From positions 1-6,386 of the forward strand of contig JALNVY010000141.1 in assembly GCA_023231165.1 (NCBI GenBank): a DNA stretch of 6,386 nucleotides, given 5' to 3'. Below, piece after piece: positions 1 through 4,136 of this stretch. Every line of letters starts with the position of its first letter. Position 1 is the first letter of the stretch. The DNA is from Syntrophales bacterium (GTDB lineage Bacteria > Desulfobacterota > Syntrophia > Syntrophales > UBA8958). The notes under the pieces were generated by a model, which saw only the letters and a list, made by a program, of their open reading frames with translations, had not been told where the DNA came from and ran no database searches. Both the position numbers and the translations under genes were made by a program.

Positions 1-139
1 TATGATTTTTCATGTAGATGTTGCCCCTGCACCACAAAAAAATAATGTTGTTTCACAACCTCAAAATAATCAAGTTGGCAGAAACGATCCATGCCCATGT
101 GGTTCAGGAAAAAAATACAAAAAGTGTCATGGGAAGTAG
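1..139 (+). CDS. secA: SecA preprotein translocase ATPase, C-terminal end (5' truncated by window)
   Basis: The reading frame is open from base 2 to the TAG at 137-139 and gives the last 45 residues of a protein that begins before the window. The tail ends in RNDPCPCGSGKKYKKCHGK, the SEC-C zinc motif (CxCxSGxxxxxC[HC]) at the extreme C-terminus of SecA. In SecA this motif binds zinc and contacts SecB or the ribosome. It is preceded by a Gln/Asn/Pro-rich flexible linker, also usual in SecA. SecA is the cytosolic ATPase motor that drives proteins through SecYEG. This stretch is AT-rich (about 37% GC) and differs from everything downstream, which suggests it is the resident chromosome flanking an acquired element. 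SEC-C motifs also occur in unrelated proteins, so without the motor domain the call rests on the tail and linker. Confidence 0.82.
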   Translation, partial: MIFHVDVAPAPQKNNVVSQPQNNQVGRNDPCPCGSGKKYKKCHGK

Positions 140-164
140 GAGCTGACAAATAGAGCCGTTTCCG

Positions 165-179
165 TCCGCAAACTGCGGA
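165..179 (+). other. Short inverted repeat in the secA 3' spacer
   Basis: TCCGC (165-169) and GCGGA (175-179) form a 5-bp stem with a 5-nt loop between the secA stop and its terminator. No function is evident. It lies where the chromosome gives way to the accessory genes, so it is worth noting as a possible part of an attachment site, but no second copy is visible in the window. Confidence 0.3.
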
Positions 180-186
180 TAAAGGG

Positions 187-217
187 AAAAACCCCGTGCG
201 ATGAGCACGGGGTTTTT
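187..217 (+). terminator. Rho-independent terminator after secA
   Basis: CCCCGTGC (192-199) pairs perfectly with GCACGGGG (205-212) around a 5-nt GATGA loop. Five A's before the stem and five T's after it (213-217) extend the helix and supply the U-tract. It is a textbook intrinsic terminator 47 nt after the secA stop. The flanking A and T tracts make it nearly symmetric, so it could also terminate transcription from the other side. Confidence 0.9.
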
Positions 218-219
218 CT

Positions 220-582
220 ATGCCAAAATCCCGATCTCGAAAAAATAAATACTGCTCGTCGAAGGTCGAGGTACGCGGCACCAGAGTCCGCAAGCTTACA
301 AAAGTTGACACAACACCGAGTATGAAAAACATCACACAAGTGAAGAAAAACATACGCGAAGAAGTTCGCGGAAAGGTCATGCGGGAGCGCATCCGGGCCG
401 TCGCCGAAAGTTTGGCTAAAGACCTCGAAGACGATATCGCCGATGAGGTCGGCAACCTGACTGGAAAGCTGACGACGGACTTCCTGGATGAAGGATCAGA
501 AATCGAATCGGAGCTCATGGGCTACGCCTTCGATCAGATCAACGACACCCTGCTCGGTGAGATCAAGAAAGGACTCAAATGA
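220..582 (+). CDS. Small charged helical protein, unknown function
   Basis: This encodes 120 residues with no family I recognise. The first 35 are strongly basic (MPKSRSRKNKY...). The rest is predominantly charged and helix-forming (KKNIREEVRGKVMRERIRAVAESLAKDLEDDIADEV), with an acidic C-terminal half and no membrane segment. The start is uncertain. ATG 220 is the first start after an in-frame stop in the terminator loop, but it lies 2 nt after the U-tract and leaves no room for a promoter. ATG 322, giving 86 residues beginning MKNITQVKK, is a strong alternative and would leave 218-321 for the element's promoter. Neither start has a good Shine-Dalgarno sequence. It is the first gene after the presumed chromosome/element junction, a position where small regulators are common, but no DNA-binding motif can be named. 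Confidence 0.6.
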   Translation: MPKSRSRKNKYCSSKVEVRGTRVRKLTKVDTTPSMKNITQVKKNIREEVRGKVMRERIRAVAESLAKDLEDDIADEVGNLTGKLTTDFLDEGSEIESELMGYAFDQINDTLLGEIKKGLK

Positions 583-608
583 CCACGGGTCGATGGGTAG
601 CCTAATCG

Positions 609-626
609 AAGTCTAGTCAGAGACTT
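609..626 (+). promoter_or_regulatory. Hairpin in the spacer before the membrane-protein gene
   Basis: AAGTCT (609-614) and AGACTT (621-626) form a perfect 6-bp stem with a 6-nt loop, AGTCAG. No T-run follows, so it is not an intrinsic terminator. It lies just upstream of the earliest ATG (629) of the next gene and could affect start choice there. No operator family is recognised. Confidence 0.4.
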
Positions 627-679
627 GGATGCGACAACAAACGGAGCTACATCAACGACCCCGACAAGCGACAAAACGT

Positions 680-871
680 ATGAACGCAATCACTTACGAG
701 CAAGCGAAGAAAACTTTCACCATAGCATCCGAAGCCATCGCCTTCCTGGTGACCCTCGACATGCTAATCCTCTTCGCATCGCTCGCCCAAATCATGGTGG
801 AGGGCCAGACCGGACACTGGAGTCCTTTCTGGCGGGCACAAGCGGATCTGGTGTTGAGACTCTTCACATGA
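680..871 (+). CDS. Small single-pass membrane protein, unknown function
   Basis: This encodes 63 residues with one clear hydrophobic segment at about residues 17-40 (IAFLVTLDMLILFASLAQIMV), followed by a short aromatic-containing tail (GHWSPFWRAQADLVLRLFT). It is probably a single transmembrane helix with a short amphipathic N-terminus. ATG 629 in the same frame would add 17 residues rich in Gln, Arg and His that look less like real coding sequence, so I prefer 680; neither start has a convincing ribosome site. The stop overlaps the next start as ATGA (868-871), implying translational coupling to the SymE-like gene. One-helix proteins of this size in phage early regions can be holin-like or superinfection-exclusion proteins, but nothing here discriminates between these. 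Confidence 0.55.
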   Translation: MNAITYEQAKKTFTIASEAIAFLVTLDMLILFASLAQIMVEGQTGHWSPFWRAQADLVLRLFT

Positions 872-1191
872 GAGATCTCAAGCCGACCCGCGCGGTCACC
901 TACCGCAGATACGGAACTCCAGCAGTGATCCTTGAAGGGAAATGGCTTACGGATCGCTACAAATTGAAGATAGGTGACCGCATCGATGTGGAGTTCCTGG
1001 ACAAAGAAATACGGCTCCGGAAGTCGAACCGGGCCGCTCAGAAAAAGAAAATCTCCCCGAAGGGAGATGATCAGCAAATTAATTATATCAATCCACCTTC
1101 GGGCAAGTCAAATAACAATTATGAACAACCAAGCACAACCAACAGCAACGAGGGTGCGGCCGAGAGAAACGGCGAAGGAAATGACAGATAG
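868..1191 (+). CDS. SymE/AbrB-like small DNA- or RNA-binding protein with disordered tail
   Basis: This encodes 107 residues. Residues 10-52 (TYRRYGTPAV.LEGKWL..RYKLKIGDRIDVEFLDKEIRLRK) match the pattern of the SymE-type and AbrB/MazE swapped-hairpin fold: a Pro followed by a short strand, a GKWL turn, G-D before the second strand, and a terminal RLRK strand. Such domains bind nucleic acid. SymE itself is an SOS-induced RNA-affecting toxin, and many phage relatives have unknown roles. From about residue 55 the protein is polar and low-complexity (Asn, Ser, Gly, Gln), probably disordered. The start is fixed by the ATGA overlap with the membrane-protein gene; an open frame further upstream is the shadow of that gene. 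The last 71 nt overlap the next gene in another frame if that gene starts at 1121. Confidence 0.65.
   Translation: MRDLKPTRAVTYRRYGTPAVILEGKWLTDRYKLKIGDRIDVEFLDKEIRLRKSNRAAQKKKISPKGDDQQINYINPPSGKSNNNYEQPSTTNSNEGAAERNGEGNDR
1051..1068 (+). promoter_or_regulatory. Perfect 7-bp hairpin within the 3' part of the SymE-like gene
   Basis: ATCTCCC (1051-1057) pairs perfectly with GGGAGAT (1062-1068) around a CGAA loop. An AT-rich stretch (about 1077-1091) follows, then the start of the ATPase gene at 1121. The composition looks like a leader region although it is read as coding for the disordered tail of the upstream gene. It may be a cis element for the ATPase mRNA. It is not a terminator, since there is no U-tract. 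Confidence 0.45.
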
Positions 1192-2371
1192 CTTCTTCGC
1201 GCCGATCGGCAACACCAAGCCCTACTTCAAAGCGGCCTTCCAAGGCTTCGCGGGTAGCGGCAAAACATTCACCGCAGCGCAGGTCGCGGTCGGACTGCAC
1301 AAGCGGATAGGTTCGAAAAAACCGATCGTAATCTTCGACACCGAACAAGCATCAAAATTCCTCAAGCCGCTTTTCGCGGAAGCCGGAATCGAAGTGCTCG
1401 TCCGCGAATCGAAGTCACTGGCCGACCTACGGCAGACGATGGAAAAGATGCGATCCGGAATATCGGACATCCTTCTCATCGATTCCATCTCGCACGTATG
1501 GGAGGGGTTCCTCCAATCCTACGCAGAAAAAGTTCACCGGACACGCCTGGAATTCCAGGACTGGGGAATCATCAAGCCGACATGGAAGCGAGAATTCTCT
1601 GACCCATTCGTGAGCGACGGGTACCACGCGATCTTCACCGGCCGCGCTGGGTACGAGTACGACAACGAAAAGAACGCCGACACCGGCAAACGCGAAATCT
1701 TCAAGTCCGGAATCAAGATGAAGGTCGAAGGCGAAACCGCTTACGAGCCGGACATGCTCGTCCTCATGGAGCGCTTTGAAGAAGTGCTCGGAGACGACAA
1801 GAAGGTCTGGCGCGAAGCCACGATCATCAAAGACCGAAGCACCCTGCTCGACGGCCGGACTTATAAAAACCCGACCTATGAGAACTTTGCGCCGATAGTA
1901 GAAGCCCTGCTCACCGATCCAATTCCGAGAGACACGGTAGTCATGCCTGAATCAGACACCGGACTGCTCTTCCGAACCGAGGAGGAAAAAGCCGAATGGC
2001 GCAGAGAGCGCGACAAATGGATAGAGGAACTGGACGGTCTCCTTATCCGCATCGCACCCGGCGCGGTCGGTCGAGACAAGCAGTTAAAACTCGACCTACT
2101 GGATCGAGTATTCGGGACAACCTCAATGACAGCAATCGGCGAGCTCCGGCCTGAACGCCTGGCCGATGGCTATAAGAAGCTGGGCCTCGAAGCCGTGTCG
2201 ATGGGCATCGCGGAAATTGTAGAACTCCCGGATGGGCGCAAACGCCTAGTCTCAAAGCTGCCTCCTAATGGCAACGGGAACGGAAACGGAAATGGGAATG
2301 GGCACTCTCATACCGAAGAAAAGTCGAAACCCGCTCCGGTCCCAGCAAAGAAAGGAACTAAGAAAAAGTAA
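1121..2371 (+). CDS. Phage P-loop ATPase, AAA_24 / Sak4-like recombination protein
   Basis: This encodes 416 residues. The N-terminal core starts FFAPIGNTKPYFKAAFQG and has a Walker A motif GFAGSGKT (residues 42-49). IVIFDTE (69-75) follows strand 2, and a Walker B-like strand DILLIDS (116-122) precedes the HVWE segment. This is the RecA-like 'phage nucleotide-binding protein' (AAA_24) arrangement; related Sak4 proteins promote single-strand annealing with an SSB during phage recombination. The protein is longer than a minimal Sak4 (about 220-250 residues). It has an extra charged C-terminal region with helical content (about residues 285-365), then an (Asn-Gly)6 run and a Lys/Pro-rich tail. 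ATG 1121 overlaps the upstream gene by 71 nt. ATG 1181 (MTDSFF) gives an 11-nt overlap, lies closer to the conserved core and is a credible alternative. An in-frame ATG at 974 is rejected because it lies deep in the upstream gene. Confidence 0.85.
   Translation: MNNQAQPTATRVRPRETAKEMTDSFFAPIGNTKPYFKAAFQGFAGSGKTFTAAQVAVGLHKRIGSKKPIVIFDTEQASKFLKPLFAEAGIEVLVRESKSLADLRQTMEKMRSGISDILLIDSISHVWEGFLQSYAEKVHRTRLEFQDWGIIKPTWKREFSDPFVSDGYHAIFTGRAGYEYDNEKNADTGKREIFKSGIKMKVEGETAYEPDMLVLMERFEEVLGDDKKVWREATIIKDRSTLLDGRTYKNPTYENFAPIVEALLTDPIPRDTVVMPESDTGLLFRTEEEKAEWRRERDKWIEELDGLLIRIAPGAVGRDKQLKLDLLDRVFGTTSMTAIGELRPERLADGYKKLGLEAVSMGIAEIVELPDGRKRLVSKLPPNGNGNGNGNGNGHSHTEEKSKPAPVPAKKGTKKK
2267..2302 (+). repeat. 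Six-unit hexamer repeat AAYGGN encoding (Asn-Gly)6
   Basis: Six consecutive hexamers (AATGGC, AACGGG, AACGGA, AACGGA, AATGGG, AATGGG) encode NGNGNGNGNGNG near the C-terminus of the ATPase. The units vary at synonymous sites, so the repeat is held at the protein level or is old. It is a likely flexible tether before the basic tail and could change length by slippage in whole dipeptide steps without a frameshift. Confidence 0.9.
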
Positions 2372-2383
2372 CCACCGGCGTTA

Positions 2384-2433
2384 GCTTCCGACTCTGCCCT
2401 CATCGCGGAAGCGTGAGGTCAGAGATCGGAAGC
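2384..2433 (+). promoter_or_regulatory. Conserved 50-nt intergenic RNA hairpin, copy A
   Basis: The element is a 21-bp hairpin beginning 12 nt after the ATPase stop. The lower helix is 2384-2391 with 2426-2433 (8 bp), followed by a bulged A2425. The middle helix is 2392-2396 with 2420-2424 (5 bp), then a C2397/U2419 mismatch. The upper helix is 2398-2402 with 2414-2418 (5 bp), then a bulged U2403. The apical stem is CGC/GCG closed by a GGAA (GNRA) tetraloop at 2407-2410. There is no U-tract, so it is not a terminator. Its foot is 4 nt upstream of the Shine-Dalgarno sequence of the next gene. A structurally identical, covarying copy lies at 3110-3160. Likely roles are an mRNA-processing site (compare the RNase III sites between phage T7 early genes) or a protein-binding translational operator; which of these is inference. 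Confidence 0.85.
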
Positions 2434-2437
2434 CGAC

Positions 2438-2443
2438 AAAGGA
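2438..2443 (+). promoter_or_regulatory. Shine-Dalgarno for the 2455 gene
   Basis: AAAGGA lies 11 nt before ATG 2455 and is the clearest ribosome-binding site in the window. It decides the start at 2455 over the upstream in-frame start at 2413, which lies inside the hairpin. Its closeness to the hairpin foot at 2433 means a protein bound to the hairpin could block ribosome loading. Confidence 0.65.
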
Positions 2444-2454
2444 TCAAACATCTT

Positions 2455-2829
2455 ATGGGAATAGACATCTACGCGCGCTGGAAAAACCAGACGCCAAAGC
2501 AAAAGAAAAAGCAGATCACTGGCTTCTCAGTGGAGCACGGCAATGTCGGGTACTTGCGTGAAGCGTACCGGGGAGAGCACTTCGCAACGCGATACCTGTG
2601 CCGCGAAGCCTTCGGGAAAAATAACGAAGCAAAAATCCCGGCCAAGCTTCTACGCGAACGATTGCCGAGAACTCTCGAAGTGGTCGAACAACGAGAGCGC
2701 ACGATTTATAAGCAAACGGATCAAAAGAAAATCGACAAAGTGAAGCAAAGCTTTGTGGACTTCGTGGATCTCTGCGAACGGAAAGAGAAAGAAACCGGAG
2801 AGCCATGCACAATCGTCGCCAACTACTAA
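2455..2829 (+). CDS. Conserved phage protein of unknown function (MGIDIYARW family)
   Basis: This encodes 124 residues opening MGIDIYARWKNQTPKQKKKQITGFSV, followed by HGNVGYLREAYRGEHFATRYLCREAF. A mixed Leu/Arg-rich helix (PAKLLRERLPRTLEVVEQRER) and a C-terminal helix FVDFVDLCERKE.ETGEP complete it. I recognise this arrangement (GIDIYA...VGYLREAY...LRERL...FV.LCERKE.ETG) as a recurring phage and metagenome hypothetical family; I know of no assigned activity. It appears soluble and cytosolic, with no metal motif or signal peptide. The start is chosen for the AAAGGA site and because MGIDIYA is the usual N-terminus. The zinc-finger gene starts 2 nt after its stop, so the two are probably translated together. 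The gene lies between the ATPase and the replication initiator, consistent with early expression. Confidence 0.8.
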   Translation: MGIDIYARWKNQTPKQKKKQITGFSVEHGNVGYLREAYRGEHFATRYLCREAFGKNNEAKIPAKLLRERLPRTLEVVEQRERTIYKQTDQKKIDKVKQSFVDFVDLCERKEKETGEPCTIVANY

Positions 2830-2831
2830 CC

Positions 2832-3107
2832 ATGAAATACGCATTCAATCTCGAATGGAATGAGCTTCCGGAAGAACTAAGGGAAGCAAAAATCCGGGAG
2901 TATATCCTCGCCGGAGACAAGCGTGACTGCGAAGAATGCGACGGCGTAGGAGAAATTCCTACAGCAATGGAACGAGGCGACATAAAAGCCAGCAAGCCAT
3001 GCAGCAATTGCAGTGGAACCGGCCGAGTCAACCCTGACCCGGACGACCTACACCAGCAAGAGGAAGCAGAGGAAGATATCCGAATTCACTTCCCGATTTA
3101 CTTCTAA
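2832..3107 (+). CDS. Small DnaJ-type zinc-finger protein
   Basis: This encodes 91 residues. Two DnaJ-like CxxCxGxG half-sites are present: CEECDGVG (Cys33, Cys36) and CSNCSGTG (Cys57, Cys60), separated by about 20 residues. Together they would bind one zinc in the hairpin fold of the DnaJ cysteine-rich domain. The N-terminus is acidic and helical (LEWNELPEELREAKIREYILAG) and the C-terminus very acidic. There is no J domain, so it is not a co-chaperone in the usual sense. Stand-alone zinc ribbons of this kind occur in phage early regions, often of unknown function. ATG 2832 is 2 nt after the preceding stop with no Shine-Dalgarno sequence, which fits reinitiation; an ATG at 2805 in the same frame would overlap the upstream gene and is less likely. 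Confidence 0.75.
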   Translation: MKYAFNLEWNELPEELREAKIREYILAGDKRDCEECDGVGEIPTAMERGDIKASKPCSNCSGTGRVNPDPDDLHQQEEAEEDIRIHFPIYF

Positions 3108-3109
3108 CG

Positions 3110-3160
3110 GCTCTCGATTCTGTCCTGACCGCGAGAGCGTCAGGCCAGAAATCGGGGAGC
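3110..3160 (+). promoter_or_regulatory. Conserved 51-nt intergenic RNA hairpin, copy B
   Basis: This is the second copy of the element at 2384-2433, starting 2 nt after the zinc-finger gene stop and ending 25 nt before the initiator start. The lower helix is 3110-3117 with 3152-3160 (one extra G in the 3' strand), followed by a bulged A3151. Then come 3118-3122 with 3146-3150, a U3123/C3145 mismatch, 3124-3128 with 3140-3144, a bulged C3129, and CGC/GCG with a GAGA (GNRA) tetraloop at 3133-3136. Relative to copy A, 38 of 51 columns are identical. The compensatory swaps are C2401-G2415 to G3127-C3141, C2392-G2424 to U3118-A3150, and U2387-A2430 to C3113-G3157. One C-G becomes a G-U wobble. No U-tract follows. 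Confidence 0.85.
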
Positions 3161-3185
3161 TGTTTCCCTTTCGTCAAACAAAAAC

Positions 3186-4136
3186 ATGGAAAACGAAATA
3201 ACCTCAATAATTCCAAACTCGACTCAAATCCCGCACCTCATTATCCGGGAGTGGATGCCACTCCTGAGCGATGTAGAGCTGAGGATTCTTCTTGTCGTTG
3301 CGGACCAGACGTTGGGATGGATTGAAGACCCGGAGACAAAACGCCGCAAAGAGAAAGATTGGATCAGTCAGGGTCAGCTGATGAAGAAAATAAACCGCAG
3401 CGATCGCGCCATTCAAAACTCACTCAAGCGACTGGTAGACGAGCTGAGAATTATCCAGGCCCACGACGAAGCGGGTGTACTCCTTGACTCGCCGCAAAAG
3501 CGCATGAAGTGCGGAGGAAAAATCTTCTACCGCTTGAGTCTTAAGCGGCCCCAGCAACCCACCCCCGAAGTAAGTTCGGGGGCAGGAAAAACCTCAAACT
3601 TTTTACCTCCCCCGAAAAATCTTCGTGCGAAGAATTTTCGGGCTACAAAAGAAACTGGTTTTACAAAAGATAAGTCCTTCGGACAAGCGAGCTTGATTCA
3701 AGAATTTAAAAAGGATGTGGATAAGCCTGTGGATAAACCAACCCTGCCAACTCGCTACTTCTTCGGGAAATTCTCTCAGCTCACCTGGGGCATTCGGCAT
3801 ACCAGGCCGATCTTCGTGAAGTTCAAAGACGGCAATCTGCTCAAACACGCCCTCCGCCATCTCACTGAATTTCAACTTGAGCTGGAGATCGTGTGGTTTT
3901 TGCAAAACAAGCGAGAGATGAAACCGACAATCGGTGCGGCTTTATGCAAAGAGGTCATCGACGATTTTATTCAGGCGAGCCTCAAAGAGTACGGATTCTA
4001 CAACACGCTAGAGCGAATCGCGCTGCAGTACAGCCGACGCGAACCTGAAGAAGTTCGTGGCGAAGCTGCCGCAATGGTCGAAGCGCTGAAGAAGTTGAAG
4101 GACTCATTTTCAATGAGGCAAACAAACAGCATATGA
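3186..4136 (+). CDS. Phage/plasmid replication initiator, winged-helix N-terminus (lambda O-like architecture)
   Basis: This encodes 316 residues. The N-terminal domain (about 15-118) begins IPHLIIREWMPLLSDVELRILLVVADQTLGW. It continues with a helix-turn-helix segment WISQGQLMKKINRSDRAIQNSLKRLVDE (about 59-86) and a wing ending KIFYRLSL, as in replication proteins that bind their own origin. A polar linker (about 120-188) is rich in Pro, Lys and Ser. The C-terminal domain (190-316) is helical and may contact a helicase or its loader. The DNA of the linker holds two inverted repeats and two DnaA boxes, so the gene probably contains its own origin, as lambda gene O does. No Shine-Dalgarno sequence is visible before ATG 3186. 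The stop overlaps the methyltransferase start as ATGA. A plain transcription factor is the main alternative, but size, neighbours and the internal origin favour replication. Confidence 0.75.
   Translation: MENEITSIIPNSTQIPHLIIREWMPLLSDVELRILLVVADQTLGWIEDPETKRRKEKDWISQGQLMKKINRSDRAIQNSLKRLVDELRIIQAHDEAGVLLDSPQKRMKCGGKIFYRLSLKRPQQPTPEVSSGAGKTSNFLPPPKNLRAKNFRATKETGFTKDKSFGQASLIQEFKKDVDKPVDKPTLPTRYFFGKFSQLTWGIRHTRPIFVKFKDGNLLKHALRHLTEFQLELEIVWFLQNKREMKPTIGAALCKEVIDDFIQASLKEYGFYNTLERIALQYSRREPEEVRGEAAAMVEALKKLKDSFSMRQTNSI
3562..3582 (+). repeat. Perfect 8-bp inverted repeat in the initiator linker
   Basis: CCCCCGAA (3562-3569) and TTCGGGGG (3575-3582) form a perfect stem with a 5-nt GTAAG loop. 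The same octamer CCCCCGAA recurs directly at 3609-3616, at the foot of the next inverted repeat. It lies in sequence encoding the disordered linker, so protein constraint is weak and a DNA or RNA role is plausible. Confidence 0.75.
3611..3642 (+). repeat. 15-bp imperfect inverted repeat in the initiator linker
   Basis: CCCGAAAAATCTTCG (3611-3625) and CGAAGAATTTTCGGG (3628-3642) are reverse complements except at one position (A3619/A3634). The centre is TG, giving a practical loop of GTGC. With the octamer repeat at 3562-3582 it makes a structured block about 75 nt upstream of two DnaA boxes. Candidate roles are initiator binding sites or an origin hairpin. Confidence 0.75.
3716..3736 (+). promoter_or_regulatory. 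Two tandem perfect DnaA boxes, probable replication origin
   Basis: TGTGGATAA occurs at 3716-3724 and again at 3728-3736, a 12-nt period. The reverse complement, TTATCCACA, is the high-affinity DnaA box of E. coli. The twelve-mers continue identically except at one position (TGTGGATAAGCC / TGTGGATAAACC). They encode the Val-Asp-Lys-Pro repeat at residues 178-185 of the initiator. AT-rich sequence (3695-3714) lies immediately upstream. Along with the two inverted repeats, this marks roughly 3560-3740 as a likely origin recruiting host DnaA. Confidence 0.75.

Noticed and set aside
305..310. TTGACA resembling a -35 promoter box
   Set aside because: At 15-19 bp spacing there is no acceptable -10 hexamer (the sequence there is AACATC-like). 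The ATG at 322 also lies inside the would-be promoter.
579..605. ATGA overlap at the end of the first small gene, opening an 8-codon ORF (MTTGRWVA)
   Set aside because: Too short to support as a gene and there is no other evidence for it.
625..867. Upstream extension of the SymE-like frame from TTG 625
   Set aside because: The translated stretch is low-quality (Thr/Ser/His/Arg mix) and is the shadow of the membrane-protein gene. The ATGA start at 868 explains the conserved domain.
974..1120. N-terminal extension of the ATPase from ATG 974
   Set aside because: It lies inside the SymE-like conserved domain in another frame and has no relation to the ATPase family.
2516..3031. 171-codon antisense ORF
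   Set aside because: It crosses the boundary of two well-supported plus-strand genes. Its Ser/Arg/Leu-rich composition is that of a reverse-frame shadow.
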